The notes beneath the pieces were generated by a model, which was given only the letters and a program-made list of their open reading frames with translations, ran no database searches and was not told where the DNA came from. A DNA stretch of 64,000 bases from Nitrospirota bacterium (GTDB taxonomy: Bacteria; Nitrospirota; Nitrospiria; Nitrospirales; Nitrospiraceae), in NCBI GenBank assembly GCA_018971525.1, contig JAGXAR010000005.1, positions 1 through 64,000 of the forward strand. Reading direction: 5' to 3'. Positions 36,470 to 45,273 of the stretch are shown here, piece by piece. The position numbers and the translations under genes are program-made. The stretch's first letter is position 1; each line of letters begins with the position of its first letter.

Positions 36470-37393
36470 TTAGTACGTCTGCTTTTCCAGCGTCGGAACG
36501 ATCTGCGACTGCACATCTTCAGTAATGGTGTAGCGCACGAAAGCATTTTCCACCATTTGATTGGCATAGAGACGTCCCGTTGGAGCTGCCACATTAAACT
36601 CAGCGGTTGCCGCTTCCTTCGGCTTCACCGTGACCACCTGCTCATAGGCCTCGTGAAGGTAGGGATGCCAGATGGTGACCTTATAGGTCCCTGGCGGAAT
36701 ATCGCCGATTTCAAACTTCCCATTCTCGTCCGTGATGGCATAGTAGGGATGATCGACGACAAGCGCCCAACTCTCCATGTAGGCGTGAAACCCGCACTGC
36801 ATGGTGAAGATACGGCGGCCCTTCGTCATCTTGACCGTCTGAACCATTGGAATCCCCTCGTAATGTTTATGGAAATGGTCGCTCAGTCCGATTTCGTTCG
36901 GATAGCGTTTGCTGATCGGCAGCGGAACGTTGAACAGCACCCGCGGCCCGAGCTGGGATGTTTCATACGCCTGAATGTCATGAAATGCGGGATCCATGTT
37001 CACCACCACGATGTCGTGGAGATCGCGCACTACATTGACGAACGGCATGAACCGACAATCGACTGCTTCGATCCGCGGCGGTGTGTACCCACCGAATGGC
37101 TTTCCCTTTTCGATGTCTTCCAAATGAACCACCATCTGACGAAACTCTCCATTTTTCCCAACGTTGAACGGCTGGAGCAGACGCCATCCCCTTCCATCGG
37201 AAATGCGCCCACAGTAAATCTGATCGGGCAGGGTCGTCAGGTTATAGCCCTTGGGTTTCGGCACGTCACCCTGGAGTGTGACGGTTCCCGACAGGGTTCC
37301 TCCGTCCGTAACCGGCACTTCTTCATAGGCATAAGCAGGACTGCTGATGCAGACAACAGCCACACTGGCGATGATGGCCTTTAGTATCTTCAT
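36470..37393 (-). CDS. Exported carboxypeptidase-regulatory-like protein
   Basis: The 307-residue protein has a signal peptide (cleavage near AYA-YEE). Its N-terminal part is cupredoxin-like in outline and contains MQCGFHAYMESW, with Cys, His and Met spaced like a type 1 copper site. A C-terminal beta-sandwich follows (DENGKFEIGDIPPGTYKVTI, CnaB/carboxypeptidase regulatory-like). It is periplasmic by prediction. It lies 147 bases downstream of the multicopper oxidase on the same strand and just before the second SUMF1 gene. Copper binding and a role as partner of the oxidase are inferred. Confidence 0.8.
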   Translation of the reverse strand: MKILKAIIASVAVVCISSPAYAYEEVPVTDGGTLSGTVTLQGDVPKPKGYNLTTLPDQIYCGRISDGRGWRLLQPFNVGKNGEFRQMVVHLEDIEKGKPFGGYTPPRIEAVDCRFMPFVNVVRDLHDIVVVNMDPAFHDIQAYETSQLGPRVLFNVPLPISKRYPNEIGLSDHFHKHYEGIPMVQTVKMTKGRRIFTMQCGFHAYMESWALVVDHPYYAITDENGKFEIGDIPPGTYKVTIWHPYLHEAYEQVVTVKPKEAATAEFNVAAPTGRLYANQMVENAFVRYTITEDVQSQIVPTLEKQTY

Positions 37394-37480
37394 TCCGGCC
37401 TCTCTCCTCTGGTACTGCAGCTGGGTCTCGAGAGACGAGACAGTGGATTCCGCCTCCCTCTCTCAACAGTGCTTAAGCAA

Positions 37481-37513
37481 CGGGGGAGCCACACCATAGG
37501 TGCAGCTCCCCCG
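37481..37513 (-). terminator. Terminator-like hairpin after the multicopper oxidase
   Basis: CGGGGGAGC and GCTCCCCCG (9-base perfect stem, 15-base loop) lie 28 bases beyond the oxidase stop. On the minus transcript the stem is followed by TTGCTT, a weak T tract, so termination may be partial and let some transcript reach the downstream genes. Confidence 0.6.
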
Positions 37514-37540
37514 TCTTGACCTACACTATTCCGCTGTCGA

Positions 37541-40500
37541 CTACTTCATTGCAGTCGGAATAGCGTGAGGCTCTGGCTGCACATCCGCACGCTTGGCACC
37601 CATTCCCTGAGTTCCCAGCGGTTGGATCCGTGAGTCACCGGCAGGCAACACACGGAGGTAGCCCCATTGTCCTGACTGCGTGTAGGGCAGCCGCGCATTG
37701 GACCAGACGAAGTCTCCCACCTGACGATACGGGCCGCCCGCACCGCCACGGATGAAGACATCGAGGATCTCGGACCCGGCGTACTCCACCACGCTGATCA
37801 TGTCGGCACCGGGCATGTAGGGCTCGATCGGCCATTCATGGCCTTCGACCCCGAACATCCCGTTCTGTTCGCTGTTCGCGCCGATCACATGGATACGGAT
37901 CGCGTCACCGGCATGCGCCTCGATCAGAGGCGTCACCGGATCTTCTGGCTTGTCCACGACGCAGGGCTGGAAAATCTTGCCCAGCGAGCAGCCTTGCTCC
38001 TCACGGAACTTGTACGGTTCCGCACGATAGTTGACCGACGTCAACCCGGCCACGTTTTGCACGTAGGGCATGAACGCAGTCCCGATGATGTTGTCCTCAT
38101 CCTGGAAGAAGAGGGCCACGTCCCGGTAATTCCGCTTCCCGACGTTCTCCGGCAAGCTGGCATCGACGATGACGTCAGCACGCCACGAATTCTTCAGCGA
38201 GATATCGGCCCCCGTGACAGGGTCCCGATACTGGGAGCCCTTCGGACCGATGACCACCGCGCCATACAATCCATTGCGCGGATTGACGACCACATTCCCA
38301 CCGTCCCACACCAGCGACGTCGTCTCCTTGTTCGCCGGATGCGCGTAGTAGGTATAGGTGCGGCTCTCGCCAGGGGCAATCGTCTGATCGCCGGGGTTGT
38401 TCCCGACGTTCAGGCCCATGCTGTCTCTCGGATCGAAGGCCAGGCCCGGCGCAAAGAAGGACGCCCTGCTTGCCTTCATCTTGTTTTTCAGATTCACCTT
38501 GATGCAGTCGCCCAGATTGGCACGCAACGTGAGCGGATTCGGCATCACATTGCCCGCCACCGTGGTCGCTTCCTCTTCAAGCGCGTAGATCTTGCCTTCC
38601 GGCACTGTCATTTCGATCTTGCGCTCGAAGTCCACCTCGATGGCGTCCGGCGCCTTCGGGTGGAGTTTCAACGGACGGTCCAACGACACGACGTTGAAGT
38701 TCTTCACCGGGGCATCGGACGGACAGACGGAACCCGGCGTCGCAGGAATCCCGCGGGGATTCGTTCCCCTGGGCAGCGGCTTCAGATCCGCCACTTCCTT
38801 GTCGAGCACACGCACGATGCCCCATCCACCTTCGGCGAAGTGTGACGTTCTGCCGTTGAAGTGAATGTAGTCGCCCGGCATGCCCTGGAATCCTCCGGCC
38901 TTGGTCACGAGGTCATACCGTTCGGCGATCCCGACGTGAATCGAGTTCTTCCGATTGGCATCGGCCGCATACCGCTCCGTGAGGAAGGTATGGCCCGAAA
39001 TGGTCCAGACGTGGGATTCGTTCATGAGCTGGTGCAACAGACGGAACACCATGGTGTCCCCTGTGTACGCCCGCAAGAGCGGCGTGCCAGGATCGCCATG
39101 GATCGCGCTGCTGAACAGCTTTGACGTATCCGGGTTGTTGGACAAACGCTGCGCAAACGGTGCCGCGCGGAAGTTGAAGCCGCTGCCGGTCGTATGCGTT
39201 CCGCCGTTGATATACTTGTTCGGCGCCGCCATGATCTTATCCGGCATCTGGAAGGAAATGGTCTTGCCGGCTTCCAGCGCCACTTCGATGGGCTGCCCTG
39301 GTGGGTTGCCCGCCTCGATGGTGTTCACCGTGTGAGGAACGGTGTCGTGGATCGACACCATCAACTCGCGGAAGCTCCCGCTCACGCCGGCCCCGATGGG
39401 CTCGTTGCCGTGAATATCGGCAATGGGGCCGCTGTACACCAACTTGCCGTTCTTCGGATCGTGATAGGTGGACCCGAACGGCTCCACGATCGTCACGCCG
39501 AACCCGCCATGCGGCCAGGTCGTCGCGCCGAATGCATGGTCGTGCCAGAACACGGTCCCCATGTCGACATCCACCCACCACCGATAGCGCACGAACTCCG
39601 GCGATACCAATTCACCCGCCGGATGGTTGTGCTTCAGGGGCTTGAAGAATGTCACCACCTCGCCCTTGATGTCCTTAATCCGGGCAACTTCCTGACAGCT
39701 CTTGTCCCGCGGCAGCGATGCCGTGGCGTCGTTGCCCTTCTCCAAGCAATCCATGCCGACCATCACTTCAGTGTTGACATGGAACGCCGTGGCGCCCGGC
39801 GCCATCGTAATCTTGATAGACGCGGCACCCGCCTTCACGGCATCTTTCGTTTTCGCCACCATCGGCGCCGGCAACCCATGCTTGGCCTTCTTCCCCCACA
39901 TGGTGAACGGCCGGACCGACATTTCATACTCGAACCCGGAGATCACGCCATCCGAATTCCCCGTGTCGAACTGGAAGAAGTGGGGATGGATGTTGATCTT
40001 GGACGACTGGAAGTTCGTGTAATCGTCGTCGTCCCACTCGCTCGTCAGCAACAGGTCCACGCAGTCATACACGTTGGCACGGATGACCGCCGGCAGCTTC
40101 AGGTCGTCGTTGGCCCTGGTCAGACGTTCTTCTTCGTGAAGCACGTAGATCAAGCCGTCCTTGTCGACCATGGCCGGCTCTTTCCCCTGCTTCTTGGCCA
40201 GGGTAATCGGCAACCGGATGAAGTGGATGTTGTAGTGCTTCCGATTGGCATTGTCAGGGCAGAGGCTCCAACGGCCCTGCTCGCCTGGCTTCGCCGGCTC
40301 GGAGGTTCGTTCTCCATTTTCGTCCTGGTGAATCGGTTCCAGCCAGGGTGCACCGCTGTGGTTGGCTGAGAACGGCACTCGTTTGCCGAAGTGCGGCTTG
40401 AAGAGCGGCCAGGACATCTTGGCCGTCGTCGGATCAAAGAGGATAGCCGGCCTGGTGCTATCATCCCACTTGGCTGCCCACGGGTACTTCGGATTCTGTG

Positions 40501-42484
40501 CGGTACTTTCCCGCTCGCCCCTGGCAATGTTGCCGTCCCACTTCCAGTCCCACACGGTCGAATCGTAGGCCATGATCTGACCCTTCTCATCGTTCGTGTG
40601 ACCGGGCTGGCCCTGTGCCGGCACAAACATCTCGACCCAATCCTTGATGTTTACAATGACGGGATCGGACTTCCAGTTGGTCTTCTGACCCTTATCGACA
40701 ATCTTAAACGTCTTCCCGAACCAATCAACCGTCGTCCCGATCAGCTTGTCGGACGACACGCCCTGCTTCATACGCCCCTGCCGATCCGGCAATTCCCGCA
40801 GATCCGGCATCGTGTCGGTGTGCGCGCCGCCGACTTGCAGCGTGTTGTAGAAACGGGCGTAACCCCACATCCCCGCCACATAATGGTGCGCGACGTGGCA
40901 ATGGAAGAGGAATTCACCGGCCAGGTGCTGGCAACCGCCGCCGCCACATTCAGGCTCCAGGTCCAAGGCTTCCGACGGCCCGATGACTTCCACGTCCACG
41001 CGATCGGACTTCGTCCGGACGACCGGATACTTCACCGGACCGTCCTGACCGGCTGCCCAGAGCATATTCTGCTCCGTGCCCGGACTCCTCTGCCAGCGGA
41101 TCGTTCCGCTGTGCGGATGGTGCGAATGAAACACCTCCGAACCACCATGGACCAGCCGCCACTTGACCGGATCGCCGATATACCCGCGAGGGATTGTCGT
41201 CGGCACGTCGCCGAACGTATAGGCGCTGTAGCCCATCGACTCATCCTCGAATCCGAAGTATTCATGCTGCAAATGCATCTGATCGATGCCGAACGGCTCG
41301 CTGCGATAGTTCAACGCACGACCACCAGGACGATAGGCGTCGGTCAGCGGATCGCGTTGCGGCAGGAAGTCGCCCTTCTTGTTCAACGGACGGAAGGCTT
41401 CATCGCCGATTTCGTGATAGAACAACACGAACTCGCGGAAGTCCGGTCCCGACCCGTTGTCGATATTCACCTGCCAGCCGCTCTTGGTTTCCGGCGCAGC
41501 CCCTCCACTTCCGAGCGCATCCACATACTTCGAGCCCTTCGGTTCCACAACAAGCGCGCCGAACAGACCCAACACCGTCAGCTCACGGTCATGACTGTAG
41601 GAGTGAAACTGCCGAACACCCTCCTGCATCTGCGGGTGGATGTACCACTCGAACTCCTGCGCCTTGCCCGGAGCCACGATGGACTCAGGGTTCGTCGTCA
41701 GGGCCGGTTTGCCGGTCGCACTCACGATCATGCTGGAGGCGCTGATGAACAGACTGCCATCCTCGCCCTCCATCTGGTTACGGAGGGTCATTTTCATGCA
41801 GTCGCCCTGGTTGACACGAAGCACCAAGGGCTGAATCATGTCGCCCTGCAACCCGGTGGTCACGGCTCCGGGATCGAAACCATCCTTCTCACGAGCCGCT
41901 TTGTTCTTGGCTTCCTCGCCGCGAACCTTGTCGAGATCCTGGGTCAGTACGTACATGTAACCGGGGTAGAAATCGAGCCAACGGTTCAACGTGATTTCGA
42001 TATTGATCATCGACACGTCGTACTGCTTAACCGGTACACCGGCCGGGCACTTCCCGCCTGACGTCGTCACCGGCTCGCCCTTGGACCCATCAGACATGAG
42101 CAGGAAGCTGCTGCCATCCTGGCCCATGTACTGGTGCATCATCGACATCTGATTGAAGCCGCCGGACGTCTGCTGCGCCTTCGCATCTTTCTGCGCCTGC
42201 GCTTCGAGCTTCTCCATCAGGCGATGGTGCTGCATCTCCATCTTCTCTGCGTTGCCGGCACGGCCCTCCATGGCGTTTTCCACCACTGTCTGCCCCTTCA
42301 ATTGCTGGGTCCAGCCTGGCATTGCGACCGGAGTGGCATGCTCTTGATGGGACTCCTCGCCTGGTGCCGCCGCAAACAGCCATGGTGTTGCCACCAGACT
42401 ACCGGCCAGCAGGACGCTCTGCAGCATCAGCGCCAACCCCGTACGGCGCCGCCTGCGCGTTGGTTGAAACATATAGCCCCCCAT
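37541..42484 (-). CDS. Giant multi-domain multicopper oxidase (1647 aa)
   Basis: The signal region follows an Arg cluster (residues 9-14). Several cupredoxin-like domains repeat. Copper-ligand motifs include FHSHHPHSGTIRW (about 452), FLFHCHVAHHYVAGMWGY (about 528, the HCHxxxH trinuclear/type 1 motif), HPHFFQFDTG (about 836), FWHDHAFGATTWPHGGFG (about 983), HVWTISGHTF (about 1158) and YIHFNGRTSHFAEGGWG (about 1211). A further domain near 1545 has VEGHEWPIEP. Typical enzymes have 2-3 domains and 300-600 residues, so this is about three times usual length. It should act in the periplasm or at the outer surface, oxidising a metal, a phenol-like compound or a small inorganic substrate with O2. 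GGAGG precedes the ATG. A sigma-54 promoter candidate and palindromes lie upstream. Confidence 0.92.
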   Translation of the reverse strand: MGGYMFQPTRRRRRTGLALMLQSVLLAGSLVATPWLFAAAPGEESHQEHATPVAMPGWTQQLKGQTVVENAMEGRAGNAEKMEMQHHRLMEKLEAQAQKDAKAQQTSGGFNQMSMMHQYMGQDGSSFLLMSDGSKGEPVTTSGGKCPAGVPVKQYDVSMINIEITLNRWLDFYPGYMYVLTQDLDKVRGEEAKNKAAREKDGFDPGAVTTGLQGDMIQPLVLRVNQGDCMKMTLRNQMEGEDGSLFISASSMIVSATGKPALTTNPESIVAPGKAQEFEWYIHPQMQEGVRQFHSYSHDRELTVLGLFGALVVEPKGSKYVDALGSGGAAPETKSGWQVNIDNGSGPDFREFVLFYHEIGDEAFRPLNKKGDFLPQRDPLTDAYRPGGRALNYRSEPFGIDQMHLQHEYFGFEDESMGYSAYTFGDVPTTIPRGYIGDPVKWRLVHGGSEVFHSHHPHSGTIRWQRSPGTEQNMLWAAGQDGPVKYPVVRTKSDRVDVEVIGPSEALDLEPECGGGGCQHLAGEFLFHCHVAHHYVAGMWGYARFYNTLQVGGAHTDTMPDLRELPDRQGRMKQGVSSDKLIGTTVDWFGKTFKIVDKGQKTNWKSDPVIVNIKDWVEMFVPAQGQPGHTNDEKGQIMAYDSTVWDWKWDGNIARGERESTAQNPKYPWAAKWDDSTRPAILFDPTTAKMSWPLFKPHFGKRVPFSANHSGAPWLEPIHQDENGERTSEPAKPGEQGRWSLCPDNANRKHYNIHFIRLPITLAKKQGKEPAMVDKDGLIYVLHEEERLTRANDDLKLPAVIRANVYDCVDLLLTSEWDDDDYTNFQSSKINIHPHFFQFDTGNSDGVISGFEYEMSVRPFTMWGKKAKHGLPAPMVAKTKDAVKAGAASIKITMAPGATAFHVNTEVMVGMDCLEKGNDATASLPRDKSCQEVARIKDIKGEVVTFFKPLKHNHPAGELVSPEFVRYRWWVDVDMGTVFWHDHAFGATTWPHGGFGVTIVEPFGSTYHDPKNGKLVYSGPIADIHGNEPIGAGVSGSFRELMVSIHDTVPHTVNTIEAGNPPGQPIEVALEAGKTISFQMPDKIMAAPNKYINGGTHTTGSGFNFRAAPFAQRLSNNPDTSKLFSSAIHGDPGTPLLRAYTGDTMVFRLLHQLMNESHVWTISGHTFLTERYAADANRKNSIHVGIAERYDLVTKAGGFQGMPGDYIHFNGRTSHFAEGGWGIVRVLDKEVADLKPLPRGTNPRGIPATPGSVCPSDAPVKNFNVVSLDRPLKLHPKAPDAIEVDFERKIEMTVPEGKIYALEEEATTVAGNVMPNPLTLRANLGDCIKVNLKNKMKASRASFFAPGLAFDPRDSMGLNVGNNPGDQTIAPGESRTYTYYAHPANKETTSLVWDGGNVVVNPRNGLYGAVVIGPKGSQYRDPVTGADISLKNSWRADVIVDASLPENVGKRNYRDVALFFQDEDNIIGTAFMPYVQNVAGLTSVNYRAEPYKFREEQGCSLGKIFQPCVVDKPEDPVTPLIEAHAGDAIRIHVIGANSEQNGMFGVEGHEWPIEPYMPGADMISVVEYAGSEILDVFIRGGAGGPYRQVGDFVWSNARLPYTQSGQWGYLRVLPAGDSRIQPLGTQGMGAKRADVQPEPHAIPTAMK

Positions 42485-42536
42485 TGTACGGCCTCCTCTG
42501 TTATGCCCGCCTCACCAGGCGGATGGTTGATCAACT

Positions 42537-42564
42537 ACTCGTCGTTCGTATCTCGTCGCTCGTA
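42537..42564. repeat. Heptad array in the leader of the multicopper oxidase
   Basis: Four consecutive units NNTCGTN lie 53-80 bases before the oxidase ATG, within the expected untranslated leader. No inverted partner array is evident. A short hairpin TCCTCC-TTGC-GGAGGA follows at 42631-42646. Confidence 0.6.
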
Positions 42565-42706
42565 TTTCATTGATTGTCATGCGATATCCGCTTCACGTTT
42601 CTTGGCCTTCGTTAAGAGCTGGTGAAGGTTTCCTCCTTGCGGAGGAGAGGGTCATTCGGAGGCCGGTCCAAAATCACCCAGACCTCCACCAGCAGCGCTA
42701 CGTATA

Positions 42707-42722
42707 CGCAGCTTGCGTGCCC
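42707..42722 (-). promoter_or_regulatory. Candidate sigma-54 promoter of the multicopper oxidase
   Basis: Read on the minus strand, GGGCACGCAAGCTGCG matches the -24/-12 consensus TGGCACGNNNNTTGCW at 9 of 12 defined positions. The GG (42721-42720) and GC (42709-42708) are at the exact required spacing. Initiation near 42696 would give a leader of about 210 bases. A sigma-54 activator gene lies directly upstream. Confidence 0.6.
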
Positions 42723-42833
42723 CGGTGCAGACACCGACAAGAATGAGTCAGTTTCGCCGCTCTAGTCCTCGCGATTCGCACTTGACGGTAGCGCAAACCT
42801 CGCCAGTCTGCTTCGGTCAAGTTTCCACAAGAC

Positions 42834-42995
42834 TAGACAGTCATCAGCAGGCTGAAATGATAAGCAATGTAATTTCAATCACATAGACTGTCTAATATGT
42901 TGGACAGTTACTATGAACATATGGGGCAGAAACGGGCAGATTTTTTTGATCCTGAAGAAGCGCATGAAGTGTGAGGGGTACGAATGGACAGTCTA
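42834..42995. promoter_or_regulatory. Four copies of a TRGACNGTCTA-type palindrome (enhancer candidate)
   Basis: Sites at 42834-42844, 42884-42894 (perfect TAGACTGTCTA), 42901-42911 and 42985-42995 share GAC-N-GT; the second and fourth fit the full palindrome with at most one mismatch. They stand about 110-290 bases upstream of the sigma-54 candidate, the usual distance for activator binding sites. This region, 42485-43190, has no credible gene. Confidence 0.55.
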
Positions 42996-43085
42996 GGAGG
43001 GTTGGGGCGAGGTGCCAGCTGAAGGAATACTATCAGGCTAGTGTGCGAGACAAGCAAGAATAGCGAGACAAGCTGGACGGACAAG

Positions 43086-43127
43086 GGTTCACGGTTCGAG
43101 GTTCCCGGAACTTCGAACCTCGAACTG
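43086..43127. repeat. Inverted heptad arrays downstream of the sigma-54 activator gene
   Basis: Three units GGTTCNN (43086-43106) are followed immediately by units of the complementary type NNCGAAC/CCGGAAC (43105-43125). The pair can form a stem and might serve as terminator or processing site after the regulator gene. Confidence 0.65.
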
Positions 43128-43190
43128 CACAGGTCGGCGCATGCCTGACGCGATGCTATCGCCCATCGGGCATGTCGCGCCTTGCTCGCG

Positions 43191-44579
43191 CTACACGTCA
43201 CTCATCCCGTAGGCACGAAGCTTGTTATAGAGGCTGGCCCGGCTGATCTTGAGGAGCTTGGCGGCCTTTGCACGATTGCTCCCTGTTTGCTGAAGCGCCT
43301 GAAGAATCCGCGCACGTTCCGCCTGATGGGTGGCCCCGCGCGCAACGGTACGGAGATCATGCTCTGCCGCGTCCGAACCCATCGCCACAATCTCCTTGCA
43401 GCAGAGTTCGGAACCGGTAGTCGTGACGATCGCCCGTTCAAGATAGTGTTGCAACTCCCGCACATTGCCAGGCCATGGGGCCTTGGTGAGCGCCTGCATC
43501 ACCTCCGGCGACACCCGCCGGACTGGCTGCCGGTGGCGCTTGCAGGACGCCGCGACGAAGTGCTGCACCAGGAGCGGGATGTCTTCCCGCCGGTCACGGA
43601 GCGGAGGAAGACACAACGGCAGCACCGCGAGCCGGTAGTACAGGTCTTGCCGAAAGGCCTTGGCCTTGACGAGTTCGACCAGATCCTTGTTCGTAGCAGA
43701 AATGACCCGCACATCGATCTTGATCGGTTGGTTTCCCCCGACCCGTTTGATCTCCCCCTCCTGAAGCACCCGCAACAGCTTGGCTTGAAACGTCGCGGTT
43801 GTGTCGGCAATCTCGTCCAGGAAAATCGTCCCGCCATCCGCCTCTTCGAAGAGTCCACGTTTGGAGGCATGCGCGCCGGTGAAGGCCCCCTTCATATGGC
43901 CGAACAACTCACTTTCCAACAGGGTTTCCGGTAGCGAACCGCAATCAACCACGACGAACGGTTTATCCCGCCGGTAGCTGGTCTGGTGAATCGTTTTGGC
44001 AACCAGTTCCTTGCCGGTACCGCTCTCCCCCTGAATCAACACGGTTGCGCAACTGTCCGCCACGAGCCGGATCATGTCGAGGACTTCTCGCATCGGCGCG
44101 CTCGAGCCGATCAGTTCACCCAGCTTCGATTCCTGTTTTATGTCCACGCGCTCACCGCTCGTCTGCTTCGCAGGCTTCGGCGGTACTTTGAACAACACCA
44201 GCATAGACTCGACCTCGCCGCTGCTCGAGACAAGCGGAAACGCCTGATGCATCCCACAGGCAGTACCGTCCCCTCCGGAGGCACAGGCCACGGACAGGAC
44301 GCCGGGCGATTCATACACTTCTGTCGCCGGACAGGTGCCACAGGGATCCTCCCGCTGAGCAAAGGCCTCATAGCACTTCGCCGAATGGTCAGGCAGCTGG
44401 TCTGCTTCCGCAGACCATGCGGATTCATTGGCATAGATCACGTTGAAATCGCGATCCATGACTGCCACTCGCTCTGAGAACCCACCGGCTAACTGCTTGA
44501 TGGCTTCCAGTCGAGCTGCGAGGATGGGATCAACAATAGAGGAAGGAACAGTAGAAGGTTTTTTTTGAGATCCGGCCAT
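43191..44579 (-). CDS. Sigma-54-dependent activator with Cys-rich PAS-like sensor
   Basis: The 462-residue protein (start at the ATG with AGAGGT upstream) has an N-terminal PAS-like domain with five cysteines at about 69, 80, 83, 99 and 108 ([25 protein letters not shown]), which could hold a metal or redox centre. The AAA+ domain has GESGTGKE, the sigma-54-contacting GAFTGA and the arginine-finger region; a Fis-type helix-turn-helix ends it ([20 protein letters not shown]). No receiver domain is present, so it senses through the PAS part. It lies immediately upstream of the multicopper oxidase leader and probably binds the palindromes there. Confidence 0.9.
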   Translation of the reverse strand: MAGSQKKPSTVPSSIVDPILAARLEAIKQLAGGFSERVAVMDRDFNVIYANESAWSAEADQLPDHSAKCYEAFAQREDPCGTCPATEVYESPGVLSVACASGGDGTACGMHQAFPLVSSSGEVESMLVLFKVPPKPAKQTSGERVDIKQESKLGELIGSSAPMREVLDMIRLVADSCATVLIQGESGTGKELVAKTIHQTSYRRDKPFVVVDCGSLPETLLESELFGHMKGAFTGAHASKRGLFEEADGGTIFLDEIADTTATFQAKLLRVLQEGEIKRVGGNQPIKIDVRVISATNKDLVELVKAKAFRQDLYYRLAVLPLCLPPLRDRREDIPLLVQHFVAASCKRHRQPVRRVSPEVMQALTKAPWPGNVRELQHYLERAIVTTTGSELCCKEIVAMGSDAAEHDLRTVARGATHQAERARILQALQQTGSNRAKAAKLLKISRASLYNKLRAYGMSDV

Positions 44580-44622
44580 CTCATACCTCTGACGCGCTGA
44601 AGAGTATACAGCATACAAGGTC

Positions 44623-45018
44623 TCAGTCGATTTTTCCATTCACTACCGGGCCTAAGAGACGTCGTACGGCTCCTTTGAGCTCGCTGAGGCGAACCGGCTT
44701 ATCGAAGTACGCCTCGACGCCGATGGCCAACGCATCGGCTTTTGTCTGAGGATCTCCAAATGAGGTGATCAGCACCATCGGCACACCTGGAGCAAACGTC
44801 CGCAGCCTGGCGATGTAGTCCAACCCCCCGGCTGGCATCCGAAGGTCCGTGAGGATCAGTGAGGGGCGAGCATCAAGCACCGACCGCAGAGCCTCGTCCC
44901 CATCAGCCGCTTCTCTGATGGACACCCCCAGATCATACAGCTCATCGCAGAGGAGACTCCGCATCTCCTGATCATCTTCGGCGATGAGCACCACAGCTGG
45001 CTTCTTCTCCTGTGCCAT
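44623..45018 (-). CDS. Single-domain response regulator
   Basis: The 131-residue protein is a bare receiver domain: acidic pair in [10 protein letters not shown], phosphate-accepting Asp in LILTDLRMP (about 56), Thr/Ser in LITSFGD, and Lys in AYFDKPVRL. The ATG at 45018 is followed by a natural fold; the frame upstream is not protein-like. It has no output domain, so it may act as a phosphate shuttle or protein-protein switch. It ends 43 bases before the sigma-54 activator start and follows the histidine kinase gene by 255 bases that hold a promoter candidate. Confidence 0.88.
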   Translation of the reverse strand: MAQEKKPAVVLIAEDDQEMRSLLCDELYDLGVSIREAADGDEALRSVLDARPSLILTDLRMPAGGLDYIARLRTFAPGVPMVLITSFGDPQTKADALAIGVEAYFDKPVRLSELKGAVRRLLGPVVNGKID

Positions 45019-45060
45019 CCTGCCCCCTTCACTCTTCGGTGGGATACGATGCACAACCCG

Positions 45061-45076
45061 TGCAAGCCGACCCCCC
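45061..45076 (-). promoter_or_regulatory. Candidate sigma-54 promoter of the response regulator gene
   Basis: On the minus strand the sequence ends TTGCA at the -12 position and has GG at the -24 position with correct spacing; the CAC of the -24 box is replaced by G. Initiation near 45050 would give a leader of about 30 bases to the ATG at 45018. Confidence 0.4.
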
Positions 45077-45202
45077 TCGCTGGCGAAAAGTGATGGATTC
45101 CAGAACTGAGCCAACTTGCTTGTGATTTCCCGGGAATGAGGAGGGCCGAAAAATGGCGCTCGCCAACGTCTGATGAGAATTGCGACAGACATCACGCCGC
45201 TT

Positions 45203-45221
45203 CTGTTGCAGATTGCGACAG
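45203..45221. promoter_or_regulatory. NtrC-type upstream activating palindrome
   Basis: CTGTTGCA-N3-TGCGACAG has one mismatch to a perfect inverted repeat, and a further half-site TTGCGACAG ends at 45188. It lies about 150 bases upstream of the predicted start, a common position for NtrC-family sites. The likely binder is the NtrC-type regulator encoded at 47829-49202. Confidence 0.5.
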
Positions 45222-45273
45222 AAGAGAGCGAGCCTGGCGATCGAATTTCTGAGGGAGGGGGAGTTGGTGTTGG

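Noticed and set aside
40391-42061. Plus-strand open frame of 556 codons antisense to the multicopper oxidase
   Set aside because: The opposite strand carries copper motifs in the correct frame; this one has no ribosome site or recognisable domain.
42631-42646. Riboswitch in the oxidase leader
   Set aside because: Only a 6-base hairpin is visible, with no conserved aptamer pattern.
42911-43201. Small minus-strand gene between the activator and the oxidase
   Set aside because: It contains the palindromes and a heptad array, overlaps the activator stop, and shows no protein-like pattern.
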